Part shown: piece after piece, positions 21,554-27,947 of the stretch
Numbering within the stretch: position 1 is the first letter of the stretch
Layout of the letters: every line of letters begins with the position of its first letter
Assembly (NCBI GenBank): GCA_965370805.1
Contig: CBDUVZ010000026.1
Location: 1-28,178, forward strand
Direction of reading: 5' to 3'
Length of the DNA: 28,178 nt
Origin: CBDUVZ01 sp965370805
GTDB taxonomy: Bacteria > Hydrothermota > Tepidihabitantia > Tepidihabitantales > Tepidihabitantaceae
Position numbers and translations under genes: made by a program
Notes under the pieces: generated by a model
The model's database searches: none
What the model was told of the DNA's origin: nothing
The model's input: only the letters and a program-made list of their open reading frames with translations

Positions 21554-22274
21554 CCCGGCGTGCTTCCAGCGTGATTGTGCCGAACTGCTGGTCCTGACGT
21601 ACCCGGACCTCGCCCAGCCGGACCAGTTCCAGGACCGCGATGAACATCACGACCAGTTCGGTCAGCGTGCCGTGGCTCAGCGCTTCCTCGAAACTGACGG
21701 TGCCACGAGAGCGGAGCATTCGACGCAGGTCGTGCAGTTTGTCCTCAAAGCGGATCTTCCGGGGTGCCACTTCCACCATGCGGTCCGACTTGAACCTGGC
21801 GAGAAGCCGCTGGAAAGCCGCAGTGAGAGCGGTGAGGTCCTCACCCTCGACGAGCCCGGCCTTCGGCGGCGCAGTCCGGCACGGGAAGACGAGGCGGCGT
21901 TCCGATTCCTTCTCCGAGAGGGCGCGGGCCACCTCCTGGTACTTGCGGAACTCGTCCAGAATCTGCTCCAGCGAGACGGTGGGAGTTTCCAGTTCCTCGT
22001 CCTTCCGGCCGGGCAGGAGCCGTCGGGTTTTGAGCCGGAGGAGGATTCCGACCATCACCAGGAAGTCGGCGGCCAGTTCGAGGTTCAGGTTCCTGGCGTC
22101 GCGCACGAATCCCAGGAAGTCGTCGGTCAGTTGTCCGATCGGGACGTCGAAAATGTCCAGCTCGTTCTTGCGAACGAGATAGAGCAGGAGCTCAACCGGC
22201 CCTTCGAACATTTCGAGCCTGGCCTCGTGACCGTCCTGCCGACCGATGGCAGTGTCCGCCGCGTTTCCGTTCAT
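21516..22274 (-). CDS. scpA: Segregation and condensation protein A
   Basis: A 252-residue kleisin subunit that bridges the SMC ATPase heads in the chromosome-condensing Smc-ScpA-ScpB complex. The family start is RLEMFEGPVELLLYLVRKNELDIFDVPIGQLTDDFLGF (about residues 19-56), followed by LAADFLVMVGILLRLKTRRLLP, and the C-terminal winged-helix region is FEEALSHGTLTELVVMFIAVLELVRLGEVRVRQDQQFGTITL. The last residues (REEKAEAKTESVE) come from an interspersed repeat, which also supplies the stop codon. The 56-bp gap to the DUF362 gene is also repeat DNA and contains the only purine-rich candidate ribosome-binding site. scpB is not in the window. Confidence 0.93.
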   Translation of the reverse strand: MNGNAADTAIGRQDGHEARLEMFEGPVELLLYLVRKNELDIFDVPIGQLTDDFLGFVRDARNLNLELAADFLVMVGILLRLKTRRLLPGRKDEELETPTVSLEQILDEFRKYQEVARALSEKESERRLVFPCRTAPPKAGLVEGEDLTALTAAFQRLLARFKSDRMVEVAPRKIRFEDKLHDLRRMLRSRGTVSFEEALSHGTLTELVVMFIAVLELVRLGEVRVRQDQQFGTITLEARREEKAEAKTESVE

Positions 22275-22327
22275 CTGTTTTCTGCCTTCTGGCTCCTGGC
22301 TGTTGATTTCTGACTTCTCCTTTCTTC
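22275..22327 (-). repeat. Interspersed gene-border repeat, copy b
   Basis: On the minus strand GGAGAAGTCAGAAATCAACA, then GCCAGGAGCCAGAAGGCAG. It fills nearly the whole gap between the DUF362 stop and the scpA start, so it forms the scpA ribosome-binding region. Confidence 0.55.
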
Positions 22328-22330
22328 CGC

Positions 22331-23365
22331 CTACAGGTCGACCAGGCGGTAGTCGCGCCGGCCCAGCCCGAGCTTCGCCGCGGCTTCAATCGCGGTTTCG
22401 GGCGCCAGGTGCGGGTACAGTTCCGTCAGTTCTGTCTTGATTGCATCATAGGCCGCCTGTTCGCATGCGACCGGGTCGGACGAACCGAATACCCCGACGT
22501 CCGCCATCATCGGTTTCTCGGTTTGGGGGTAGCAGTCGCAGTTCGGGGTAATCTTCATGGCGAAGTTGAAGTGAAACAGCTTCCGACCGAGGATGACCGC
22601 CCGGCAGTACTCGGCCATCTTGTGCTGGATTGTCTCGGAAGCCGCATTCCACTTGATATGGATAGCTCCCTGGGGACAGACCGACAGGCAGCCGCCGCAG
22701 CCGGTGCAGCTTCGGCCGATTCTGGCGACATACTGGACGAAATTGATGGCATCGGCCGGGCAGTAGTCAACGCACGTCCCGCAGGATACGCAGCGTTCGG
22801 ATTCGACGTAGGGCTTGGAATGGGAGTGCATCTCCAGCTTGCCTGCTTTTGCGGCCAGCCCCATCGAGAGGTTCTTGATGATTCCGCCGAAGCCGGTAAC
22901 GAAATGACCCTTGAAATGAGCCAGGTTGATGATGTAGCGAAAGTGGCGTAGTCCCCGGGCAAGCCGGGCAATCGGTACCAGGGAGGATTCGAGTTCCACT
23001 TCATAGAACTTCTCGCCGTGCACGCCGTCGAGTATCTCAATCGGGGCCAGGGTATTCTCCATTCCGAAGCCGTGCTCCCTGGCCAGTTTGACGTAGTCCC
23101 TGGCGTTCTGGCGTTTGCCCCGGTACAGCGCCGTGGTCTCAATCGCAACCGGCTGCAGGCCGTAGTAGCTGACCGCTATGGCCGCGGCCCGGACGAACTG
23201 GGGGTCGAGATGATTGTTGTTGCCGGCCTCGCCGAAATGGAGCTTGAGGCCGATTTTCTTCTTCGGCTTCAGTTGTTTCATAAACCCGGAGGTCTCGAGT
23301 ATCTGTCCGATTCCGGCCCGGGCCCGGTCCGGCGGCACGAAGTAGACCGTTGACTTGCTGTTCAC
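22331..23365 (-). CDS. DUF362 protein with two [4Fe-4S] ferredoxin motifs
   Basis: A 344-residue iron-sulfur protein. The N-terminal DUF362 domain runs to about residue 180 (IGLKLHFGEAGNNNHLDPQFVR, YIINLAHFKGHFVTGFGGIIKNLSMGLA). Two ferredoxin-type motifs follow, CVSCGTCVDYCPADAI and CTGCGGCLSVCPQGAI, each CxxCxxCxxxCP, sufficient for two [4Fe-4S] clusters. The C-terminal part (FAMKITPNCDCYPQTEKPMMADVGVFGSSDPVACEQAAYD) is also typical of the family. The function is unestablished; it is probably a redox or electron-transfer partner. GTG 23365 overlaps the amrS stop (GTGA), implying coupled translation and a functional link with the radical SAM enzyme. Confidence 0.9.
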   Translation of the reverse strand: MNSKSTVYFVPPDRARAGIGQILETSGFMKQLKPKKKIGLKLHFGEAGNNNHLDPQFVRAAAIAVSYYGLQPVAIETTALYRGKRQNARDYVKLAREHGFGMENTLAPIEILDGVHGEKFYEVELESSLVPIARLARGLRHFRYIINLAHFKGHFVTGFGGIIKNLSMGLAAKAGKLEMHSHSKPYVESERCVSCGTCVDYCPADAINFVQYVARIGRSCTGCGGCLSVCPQGAIHIKWNAASETIQHKMAEYCRAVILGRKLFHFNFAMKITPNCDCYPQTEKPMMADVGVFGSSDPVACEQAAYDAIKTELTELYPHLAPETAIEAAAKLGLGRRDYRLVDL

Positions 23366-24369
23366 TGCCAGACCCCGGGTATCCGTTCGCCGCAGAACGG
23401 GCAGTTGCCGTCCACCAGGTTGTTCTCGATGATCGAGAATCCCTGCCGGTGGATGAGTATGCTGTCGCAGTTCGGGCAGAAAGTGCTTTCGAGCCGGTGG
23501 CCGGGAACGTTACCGATGTAGACGTAGTTGAGTCCTTCCTGCCGGGCGATTTCGGCGGCCGTTTCCAGTGTGCGCACCGGGGTCGGGGGCGAACTGCGCA
23601 GGCGATAGGCCGGGCTGAAGCGGGTGAAGTGAATCGGTATCGAACTGCCGAGGCTGTCGCGAATCCAGCAGCACATGCGTCGGATGTCGGCGGTGTCGTC
23701 GTTCAGGGCCGGAACGACGAGGTTCACGAGTTCGAGATGAACGTCGCTCTGTGCTACGATTCGACAGGCTTCGAGTACCGGGTTCAGGCTCGAACCGCAG
23801 ACTTCGCGGTAGAACTCATCGGTGAACCCTTTGAGGTCGATTTTGATGGCGTCGACCAGGCCACACAGTTTCCGGAGAGGTTCGGGATTGATGTACCCAC
23901 CGGTGACGACCGCTGTCTTGATTCCCTTCTTCCGTGCGAGTACGGCGACGTCGCAGACGTATTCGTAGAACACGACCGGTTCGGAAAAGGTGAAGCAGAT
24001 AATCGGAGTCTCCTTGCGCTCCGCCATTTCGACCACCCGGTCGGGCGGCAGGTCGTAGCTGGGCAGGTCCTCGGGGGAGGACTGGGAAAGCTCCCAGTTC
24101 TGGCAGTACTTGCACGTCTGGTTGCAGCCCGCGGTGGCGAGGACAAACCGCGTCCGGCCGGGAAGGAAATGGAAGAAAGGTGCTTTCTCAATCGGCTCCT
24201 TGCCGATGGTACAGGGGCGGCCGTAGACCACCGAGTAGAGCTTACCATCTTTGTTCTCACGTACCCGGCAGATGCCGCGCCGGCCCGGCGCGATGATACA
24301 CTGATGCGGACAGAGCAGGCACCGGACTATGTTCCGGTCCATTGCCTCGTAGAAATCCGCTTCGTGCAC
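23362..24369 (-). CDS. amrS: AmmeMemoRadiSam-system radical SAM enzyme
   Basis: A 335-residue radical SAM protein of the AmrS family, which co-occurs with AMMECR1- and Memo-domain proteins; its substrate is not established. It has the N-terminal CLLCPHQC and GICRVRENKDGKLYSVVYGRP segments, the radical SAM CxxxCxxC motif (CNQTCKYC), CFTFSEPVVFYEY, KTAVVTGGYINPEPL, IHFTRFSPAYRL, and a C-terminal CPNC...CPFC pair. I chose GTG 24369 (HEADFYEAMDRN) because the frame upstream, open to 24696, runs through an interspersed repeat that encodes a false hydrophobic leader; GTG 24432 is the alternative. No AMMECR1 or Memo gene is in the window. The stop overlaps the DUF362 start. Confidence 0.9.
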   Translation of the reverse strand: MHEADFYEAMDRNIVRCLLCPHQCIIAPGRRGICRVRENKDGKLYSVVYGRPCTIGKEPIEKAPFFHFLPGRTRFVLATAGCNQTCKYCQNWELSQSSPEDLPSYDLPPDRVVEMAERKETPIICFTFSEPVVFYEYVCDVAVLARKKGIKTAVVTGGYINPEPLRKLCGLVDAIKIDLKGFTDEFYREVCGSSLNPVLEACRIVAQSDVHLELVNLVVPALNDDTADIRRMCCWIRDSLGSSIPIHFTRFSPAYRLRSSPPTPVRTLETAAEIARQEGLNYVYIGNVPGHRLESTFCPNCDSILIHRQGFSIIENNLVDGNCPFCGERIPGVWQ

Positions 24370-24412
24370 CGGAGAAAAGGAGCCCGGGTCGGCACCGAGT
24401 ACGCCAGCGAGA

Positions 24413-24590
24413 AGGACCAATGACCAAGCCACAAGGAAATGTCGAATGCCGAGTGTCGAATGCCGAGTTATGAGATGGCGCTCCGCGACGCAGGAGCCAT
24501 CGGATGGCTCAATGTCGAACCCCGCTTCCTCATTCTGCATTTTGACTCTTGGCTTCTGGCCTTTGACTTCAGTCTGTTGCCTTGTCATCC
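24413..24590 (-). repeat. Interspersed gene-border repeat, copy c (longest)
   Basis: On the minus strand it reads GTCAAAGGCCAGAAGCCAAG, AGTCAAAATGCAGAATGAGG, then a GAGCCATC-G-GATGGCTC hairpin (24494-24510) and two GGCATTCGACA units. It fills the gap between the PEGA gene stop and amrS. About 32 bases match copy e closely, including GCAGAATGAGGAA (GAATGAGGAA at 24526-24535). Confidence 0.65.
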
Positions 24591-24592
24591 GG

Positions 24593-25039
24593 CTAGAAAG
24601 CAAGCAGGCCGACCAGGAAGCCGACGAGGGCACCCAGCCCGAAGAGACTGCCGATGCCGCAGCCGGCCAGCCATTTCGCCCGGGTGGGTGCGGCAAGTAC
24701 CGCGCCGTAGTCGATGAACACCTCGGTCAGCGCGCCCGGTCCGATCTCAACCTGATGGGTGCCGGCATCGATTGCTGTGAGGGTCCAGACCGAAGACAGC
24801 TTCTGACTCATGCTGCCGGTGCGGATCCGGGAGTAGACGTTCTCCAGGCTGTCGTTCGAGACGATAGTCAGAAGGTATGAGCCCGGCGCAAACGCCTGGC
24901 GGTCAATCGGAGTCCGGCCCAGGAAGTCACCTTCAAGATAGACCGCGATGCCGGGGACGTTGGAACTGACGGAGATGTAACCCGAGTCCACGGGGTTCTG
25001 ACCAAGAAGAAGGAGCGCAACCAGCCCGATAGCTACCAT
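24593..25039 (-). CDS. PEGA-domain membrane protein
   Basis: A 148-residue protein. A short hydrophobic N-terminus (MVAIGLVALLLLGQNP) acts as signal or anchor. A PEGA domain lies at about residues 19-60 (GYISVSSNVPGIAVYLEGDFLGRTPIDRQAFAPGSYLLTI). The C-terminus is a glycine-rich membrane segment (WLAGCGIGSLFGLGALVGFLVGLLAF, about 123-148). PEGA domains are small beta-sandwich modules of extracytoplasmic proteins, thought to bind surface glycans or S-layer material. ATG 25039 lies exactly at the predicted transcript start (leaderless). The open frame to 25138 would lie upstream of the transcript. It may head the amrS-DUF362-scpA-DUF488-nadA run, all on the minus strand. Confidence 0.78.
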   Translation of the reverse strand: MVAIGLVALLLLGQNPVDSGYISVSSNVPGIAVYLEGDFLGRTPIDRQAFAPGSYLLTIVSNDSLENVYSRIRTGSMSQKLSSVWTLTAIDAGTHQVEIGPGALTEVFIDYGAVLAAPTRAKWLAGCGIGSLFGLGALVGFLVGLLAF

Positions 25040-25045
25040 CCCGAT

Positions 25046-25074
25046 ACGATAGCCCAACCCGACCCCGAAGTCAA
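25046..25074 (-). promoter_or_regulatory. Promoter of the PEGA gene and possibly the amrS-nadA run
   Basis: On the minus strand TTGACT (25074-25069), a 17-bp spacer and TATCGT (25051-25046). Only six bases separate the -10 box from ATG 25039, as expected for a leaderless mRNA. It is divergent from the PDZ/WG promoter. Confidence 0.6.
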
Positions 25075-25093
25075 CCTGAGTCGGCCGCCCCGC

Positions 25094-25121
25094 TTGACAA
25101 TTGCTGCTGCCCGCGCATATT
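25094..25121 (+). promoter_or_regulatory. Promoter of the PDZ/WG-repeat gene
   Basis: TTGACA (25094-25099), a 16-bp spacer and CATATT (25116-25121). Predicted start near 25128. The -10 box lacks the first T. Confidence 0.45.
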
Positions 25122-25170
25122 GCAGTCAGGATCTGCAACGTTGTTCTGCGGGTCCGAAGCAGAGCGGGAG

Positions 25171-25204
25171 GGAAAAGCGAGAGCCAAAAGCCAAAGGGTA
25201 GAAG
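25171..25204 (+). repeat. Interspersed gene-border repeat, copy d (short)
   Basis: AAAAGCGAGAGCCAAAAGCC followed by AAAGGGTAGAAGG just before the PDZ/WG gene. The AAGGAGG ribosome-binding site of that gene lies at its edge. Confidence 0.4.
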
Positions 25205-25214
25205 GAGGACTGAG

Positions 25215-25955
25215 ATGTTGATGAGACGTGTTCTTGTCCGGGTATGTCTGGCTGTACTGGTGTTCTCGGGCTCGGCACCGGGAACCGAAGCGGAGTCCGA
25301 GTCCGGAGTCGGGATGCTCCTGACCGGGCGCGAAGGGACGGTCGCTGTTGCGCTTCTCTACAGCGGCTTTCCGGCCGAGGAAGCCGGGATGCAGGTTGCC
25401 GACAGGATTGTGGCGATTGACGGCCGTTCGACCGAAGGTTTTTCGCCGGACGACGCCGCGGAACTGATTCGGGGCAGAACCGGAACCAGTGTCAGGATCG
25501 CCGTTGAGCGCGAAGGCGACGATGAGCCGTTGGAATTCGAGGTTGTCCGGAAAGCGATTACGCTCCCGGATATGCTCTATCCGGCCCGGCAGGGCGACGA
25601 GTGGGGCTACATCGACAAGACCGGCAGGATGGTGATTGCGCCGGCGTTCGACCGGGCGGGAGACCTGCTGGAAGGGTTGGCGCGCGTCCGGGTCGGTGAC
25701 AAATGGGGTTACATCGACAAGACCGGCAGGATGGTGATTGCGCCGAGGTTTGACGACGCCCACGACTTCTCTGAAGGGTTGGCCGCGGCAAAGATCGACG
25801 GCAAGTGGGGCTACGTTGACAAGATCGGCTTGATGGCGATACAGCCGTCCTTCACCGATGCGGCGGACTACCGGAACGGCCTGGCCCGGGTCTGGATGGG
25901 CGACAGGATTATCTACATCGACAACACCGGCTCGCCGGTCTGGGTGGAAGAGTAG
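25215..25955 (+). CDS. Exported PDZ-domain protein with WG repeats
   Basis: A 246-residue protein. The signal peptide is MLMRRVLVRVCLAVLVFSGSAPGTEA. A PDZ domain at about 30-115 has the VGMLLTGREG carboxylate-loop region and GFPAEEAGMQVADRIVAIDGRST. WG beta-repeats follow at about 128-246: EWGYIDKTGRMVIAPAFD, KWGYIDKTGRMVIAPRFD, KWGYVDKIGLMAIQPSF and a degenerate last copy (IIYIDNTGSPVW). The first three are exactly 102 bp (34 codons) apart, and the first two are almost identical at the DNA level, suggesting recent duplication. AAGGAGG six bases before ATG 25215 fixes the start. It is probably a periplasmic scaffold binding C-terminal peptides; the partner is unknown. Confidence 0.88.
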   Translation: MLMRRVLVRVCLAVLVFSGSAPGTEAESESGVGMLLTGREGTVAVALLYSGFPAEEAGMQVADRIVAIDGRSTEGFSPDDAAELIRGRTGTSVRIAVEREGDDEPLEFEVVRKAITLPDMLYPARQGDEWGYIDKTGRMVIAPAFDRAGDLLEGLARVRVGDKWGYIDKTGRMVIAPRFDDAHDFSEGLAAAKIDGKWGYVDKIGLMAIQPSFTDAADYRNGLARVWMGDRIIYIDNTGSPVWVEE

Positions 25956-26013
25956 ACGGAAGGAACGGTTGGTTCGCACCTCCGGTCCCAGATTCCGGGT
26001 TCCGCTGTGCGGT

Positions 26014-26042
26014 TTGACTTGAGCCAGCGGCTGACCTATGCT
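26014..26042 (+). promoter_or_regulatory. Promoter of the DNA glycosylase gene
   Basis: TTGACT (26014-26019), a 17-bp spacer and TATGCT (26037-26042). Predicted start near 26049, a leader of about 60 nt before GTG 26109. Confidence 0.6.
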
Positions 26043-26108
26043 TCTGGGATGCTTCGCCATTTCCGTTCGCCCGACGGCCAATGAGGAAGGGAAGGAGATG
26101 AGGCTGGA

Positions 26109-26744
26109 GTGATCAGGAGGGACGTGGTCCGCTGCGACTGGGCCCGGGACGACCCATTGATGATTCGGTATCACGACACCGAATGGGGGGTGCCGGTCCA
26201 CGATGACCGGAAGCTGTTCGAGTTCCTGGTGCTGGATATGTTCCAGGCGGGACTGAGTTGGGCTGTCGTTCTGAAGAAGCGGGAGGCCTTCCGCCGGGCT
26301 TTTTCCGGTTTCGACCCATCGAAGGTGGCGGAGTACGGGAAAACGGAACTGAAGGAACTGCTCGCGGATGCCGGTATCGTCCGGAACCGACGGAAGATTG
26401 AGGCGTCGGTCGGCAATGCCCGGGCATTGCTCAAGGTGCAGGATGACTACGGGAATTTCGATGAGTACGTCTGGCAGTTCACCGGTGGGCGCACCAGACT
26501 CAATCGCTGGCGCAGGTCATCCGACATCCCGACAAAGACCGTTGAATCGGTTGCGATGAGTGCCGACCTGAAGTCGTACGGGTTCAAGTTCGCCGGGCCG
26601 ACCATCTGCTATGCGTTCATGCAGTCGGTCGGACTTGTGAACGACCACCTCGTGATGTGCTTCCGGCACCGGGAGGTCGGACGGGAGGAGAAGGCAGGAG
26701 CCCAAAGGCAACAGCCAGAAGCCAGGAGCCGAAGTGCAGAATGA
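26109..26744 (+). CDS. tag: DNA-3-methyladenine glycosylase I
   Basis: A 211-residue base-excision-repair enzyme that removes 3-methyladenine from alkylated DNA. The Tag zinc-snap ligands are all present (Cys9, His22, His180, Cys184), as are the base-recognition Glu38 (RKLFEFL) and QAGLSW at about 46-51. Other family sequence is YHDTEWGVPVHDD, IVRNRRKIEASVGNA, FKFAGPTICYAFMQSVGLVNDH. GTG 26109 is preferred with AAGGAG 11 bases upstream; GTG 26124 behind AGGAGG is a closer-spaced alternative and keeps the Cys9 ligand. Residues about 192-211 (REEKAGAQRQQPEARSRSAE) and the stop derive from an interspersed repeat. It is probably cotranscribed with the DUF4203 gene 57 bp downstream. Confidence 0.95.
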   Translation: MIRRDVVRCDWARDDPLMIRYHDTEWGVPVHDDRKLFEFLVLDMFQAGLSWAVVLKKREAFRRAFSGFDPSKVAEYGKTELKELLADAGIVRNRRKIEASVGNARALLKVQDDYGNFDEYVWQFTGGRTRLNRWRRSSDIPTKTVESVAMSADLKSYGFKFAGPTICYAFMQSVGLVNDHLVMCFRHREVGREEKAGAQRQQPEARSRSAE

Positions 26745-26757
26745 GGAAATGACTAGG
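26684..26757 (+). repeat. Interspersed gene-border repeat, copy e
   Basis: GGAGAAGGCAGGAGCCCAAAG, then AGCCAGAAGCCAGGAGCCG, then GTGCAGAATGAGGAAATGAC. The stop of tag is the TGA inside GAATGAGGAA (26739-26748). It aligns with copies a and c on the opposite strand. Confidence 0.65.
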
Positions 26758-26801
26758 CCTGCAATGACCGACGAGAGGATCGGAAATCGAAGGAGTGGAC
26801 A

Positions 26802-27383
26802 ATGTACAGTATGACGGCGGTGCTGGCGATTGCGTTGGGTATACTGATATGTTTCTTCGGGTATCGGGTTCTGCGCGTGACCCTGGCGATTGCGGGTTTC
26901 GGCGTCGGGGCTCTGCTCGGCGGCGGGGTTGTCGGGATGATTCCGGGCACGACGCAGATCGTTGTCCTGATTGCGGCCGGGGTGTTCGGCGTTCTCGGGG
27001 CGATATTCTCCGCCGTGCTGTACAAAGTCGGGGTGTTTCTGCTGGGCGCGGGCGGCGGCGCGCTGGTTGCCGGTCTGGTGGTAACGGCCATTGGTGGAAC
27101 GGCGACGACGCTGGTGCTGGTGATTGCAGGCGTCGTCGGCGGCATTCTGGCGTTGCTGCTGCAGCGGGTGGTGGTTTCGGCGCTGACGTCGTTTGGCGGG
27201 GCGTGGGCCGTGGTTGCCGGTTCATTCCACCTGCTTGGCTGGTATGACATCCAGACCGGACTGCTGCCTTCCCGCGCGGTCCACTCGCCCGGGCCGCATT
27301 TCTACTTGATGGTTGCCATCTGGCTCGGCCTCGGAATCCTGGGCGCAATTGTGCAGGGACTTACCCGGCGGCGCAAGAACTAA
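26802..27383 (+). CDS. DUF4203 multi-pass membrane protein
   Basis: A 193-residue, very hydrophobic and glycine-rich protein with about seven predicted membrane helices: MTAVLAIALGILICFFGYRVL, TLAIAGFGVGALLGGGVVG, IVVLIAAGVFGVLGAIF, LLGAGGGALVAGLVVTAI, LVLVIAGVVGGILALLL, SALTSFGGAWAVVAGSFHLLG and YLMVAIWLGLGILGAIVQGL. The end is basic (TRRRKN). The pattern fits the DUF4203 (TMEM198-like) family, whose bacterial function is unknown. AAGGAG with six-base spacing fixes ATG 26802. It follows tag on the same strand with no separate promoter visible. Confidence 0.82.
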   Translation: MYSMTAVLAIALGILICFFGYRVLRVTLAIAGFGVGALLGGGVVGMIPGTTQIVVLIAAGVFGVLGAIFSAVLYKVGVFLLGAGGGALVAGLVVTAIGGTATTLVLVIAGVVGGILALLLQRVVVSALTSFGGAWAVVAGSFHLLGWYDIQTGLLPSRAVHSPGPHFYLMVAIWLGLGILGAIVQGLTRRRKN

Positions 27384-27582
27384 AGGACGAGAAGGCGGGC
27401 AACTGCCTGGGGTCGGAGTGTCCGGACCGCAGCGCACCAGGTCAGCCACCCTGACAATATCAGGCTCCCGACTGCCCAGCGGCTGATATCGCAAAGCTGG
27501 CGGTGTCCATCCAATTGGCTGCGTCTTCCCCGAAGCGACCGGCAGCGTTTCCTGGCGAGTAGCGCGGGCCGTGCCCTGAAGG

Positions 27583-27810
27583 ATTACGAGGAAGGCATCC
27601 CTGAGGGCGCTATGGAAGGCAACTCAGCAAATGCCCCGGGAAGCACCTCGGGAAATGTCCCGGACAGCACCTCTTCAGATGACCGGTGAAACGGCTTGAG
27701 GAATGACCGGCGAGATGAACCGGAAAACAGACCGGGAAAGAACCGGAAAGATGCCCTGGATGGCAATTGCGAGAATGGCCGGGAGAACGAACTGGTGAAC
27801 GACCAAGAAA
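27583..27810 (-). repeat. Degenerate 12-bp periodic repeat, copy 2
   Basis: About nineteen 12-bp units on the minus strand with consensus near TTYCCGGGTCAT. In one frame they read as a four-residue rhythm (F-P-G-H; FPGH and FTGH occur repeatedly), interrupted by a stop in a late unit. The phase and consensus match the plus-strand block at 5645-5860, but the orientation is opposite. No start codon with a ribosome-binding site serves it. Confidence 0.6.
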
Positions 27811-27847
27811 ACGGCGGTCAAGACAGCCGTCCTCACCGCCCCTGGGT

Positions 27848-27947
27848 ATCGGTTTCAGACCCACCGTTCCACAGCTAAGTGCCGCAAATACAGCATATGC
27901 AGGGACTTTCCGCCATGATCTGAAAAAGGGAGGTTACTGAAACCCGA
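27848..27947. repeat. Possible small inverted-terminal element
   Basis: GGTTTCAG (27851-27858) and CTGAAACC (27937-27944) form the cores of imperfect inverted ends about 18 bp long (TCGGTTTCAGACCCACC versus TCGGGTTTCAGTAACCTCC on the other strand). The roughly 80 bases between are visibly richer in A+T than their surroundings. It contains no gene. Confidence 0.3.

Noticed and set aside
25602..25850. 102-bp spaced near-identical DNA as a CRISPR or mobile repeat
   Set aside because: The repeats are in frame and encode WG protein repeats in an expressed-looking gene.
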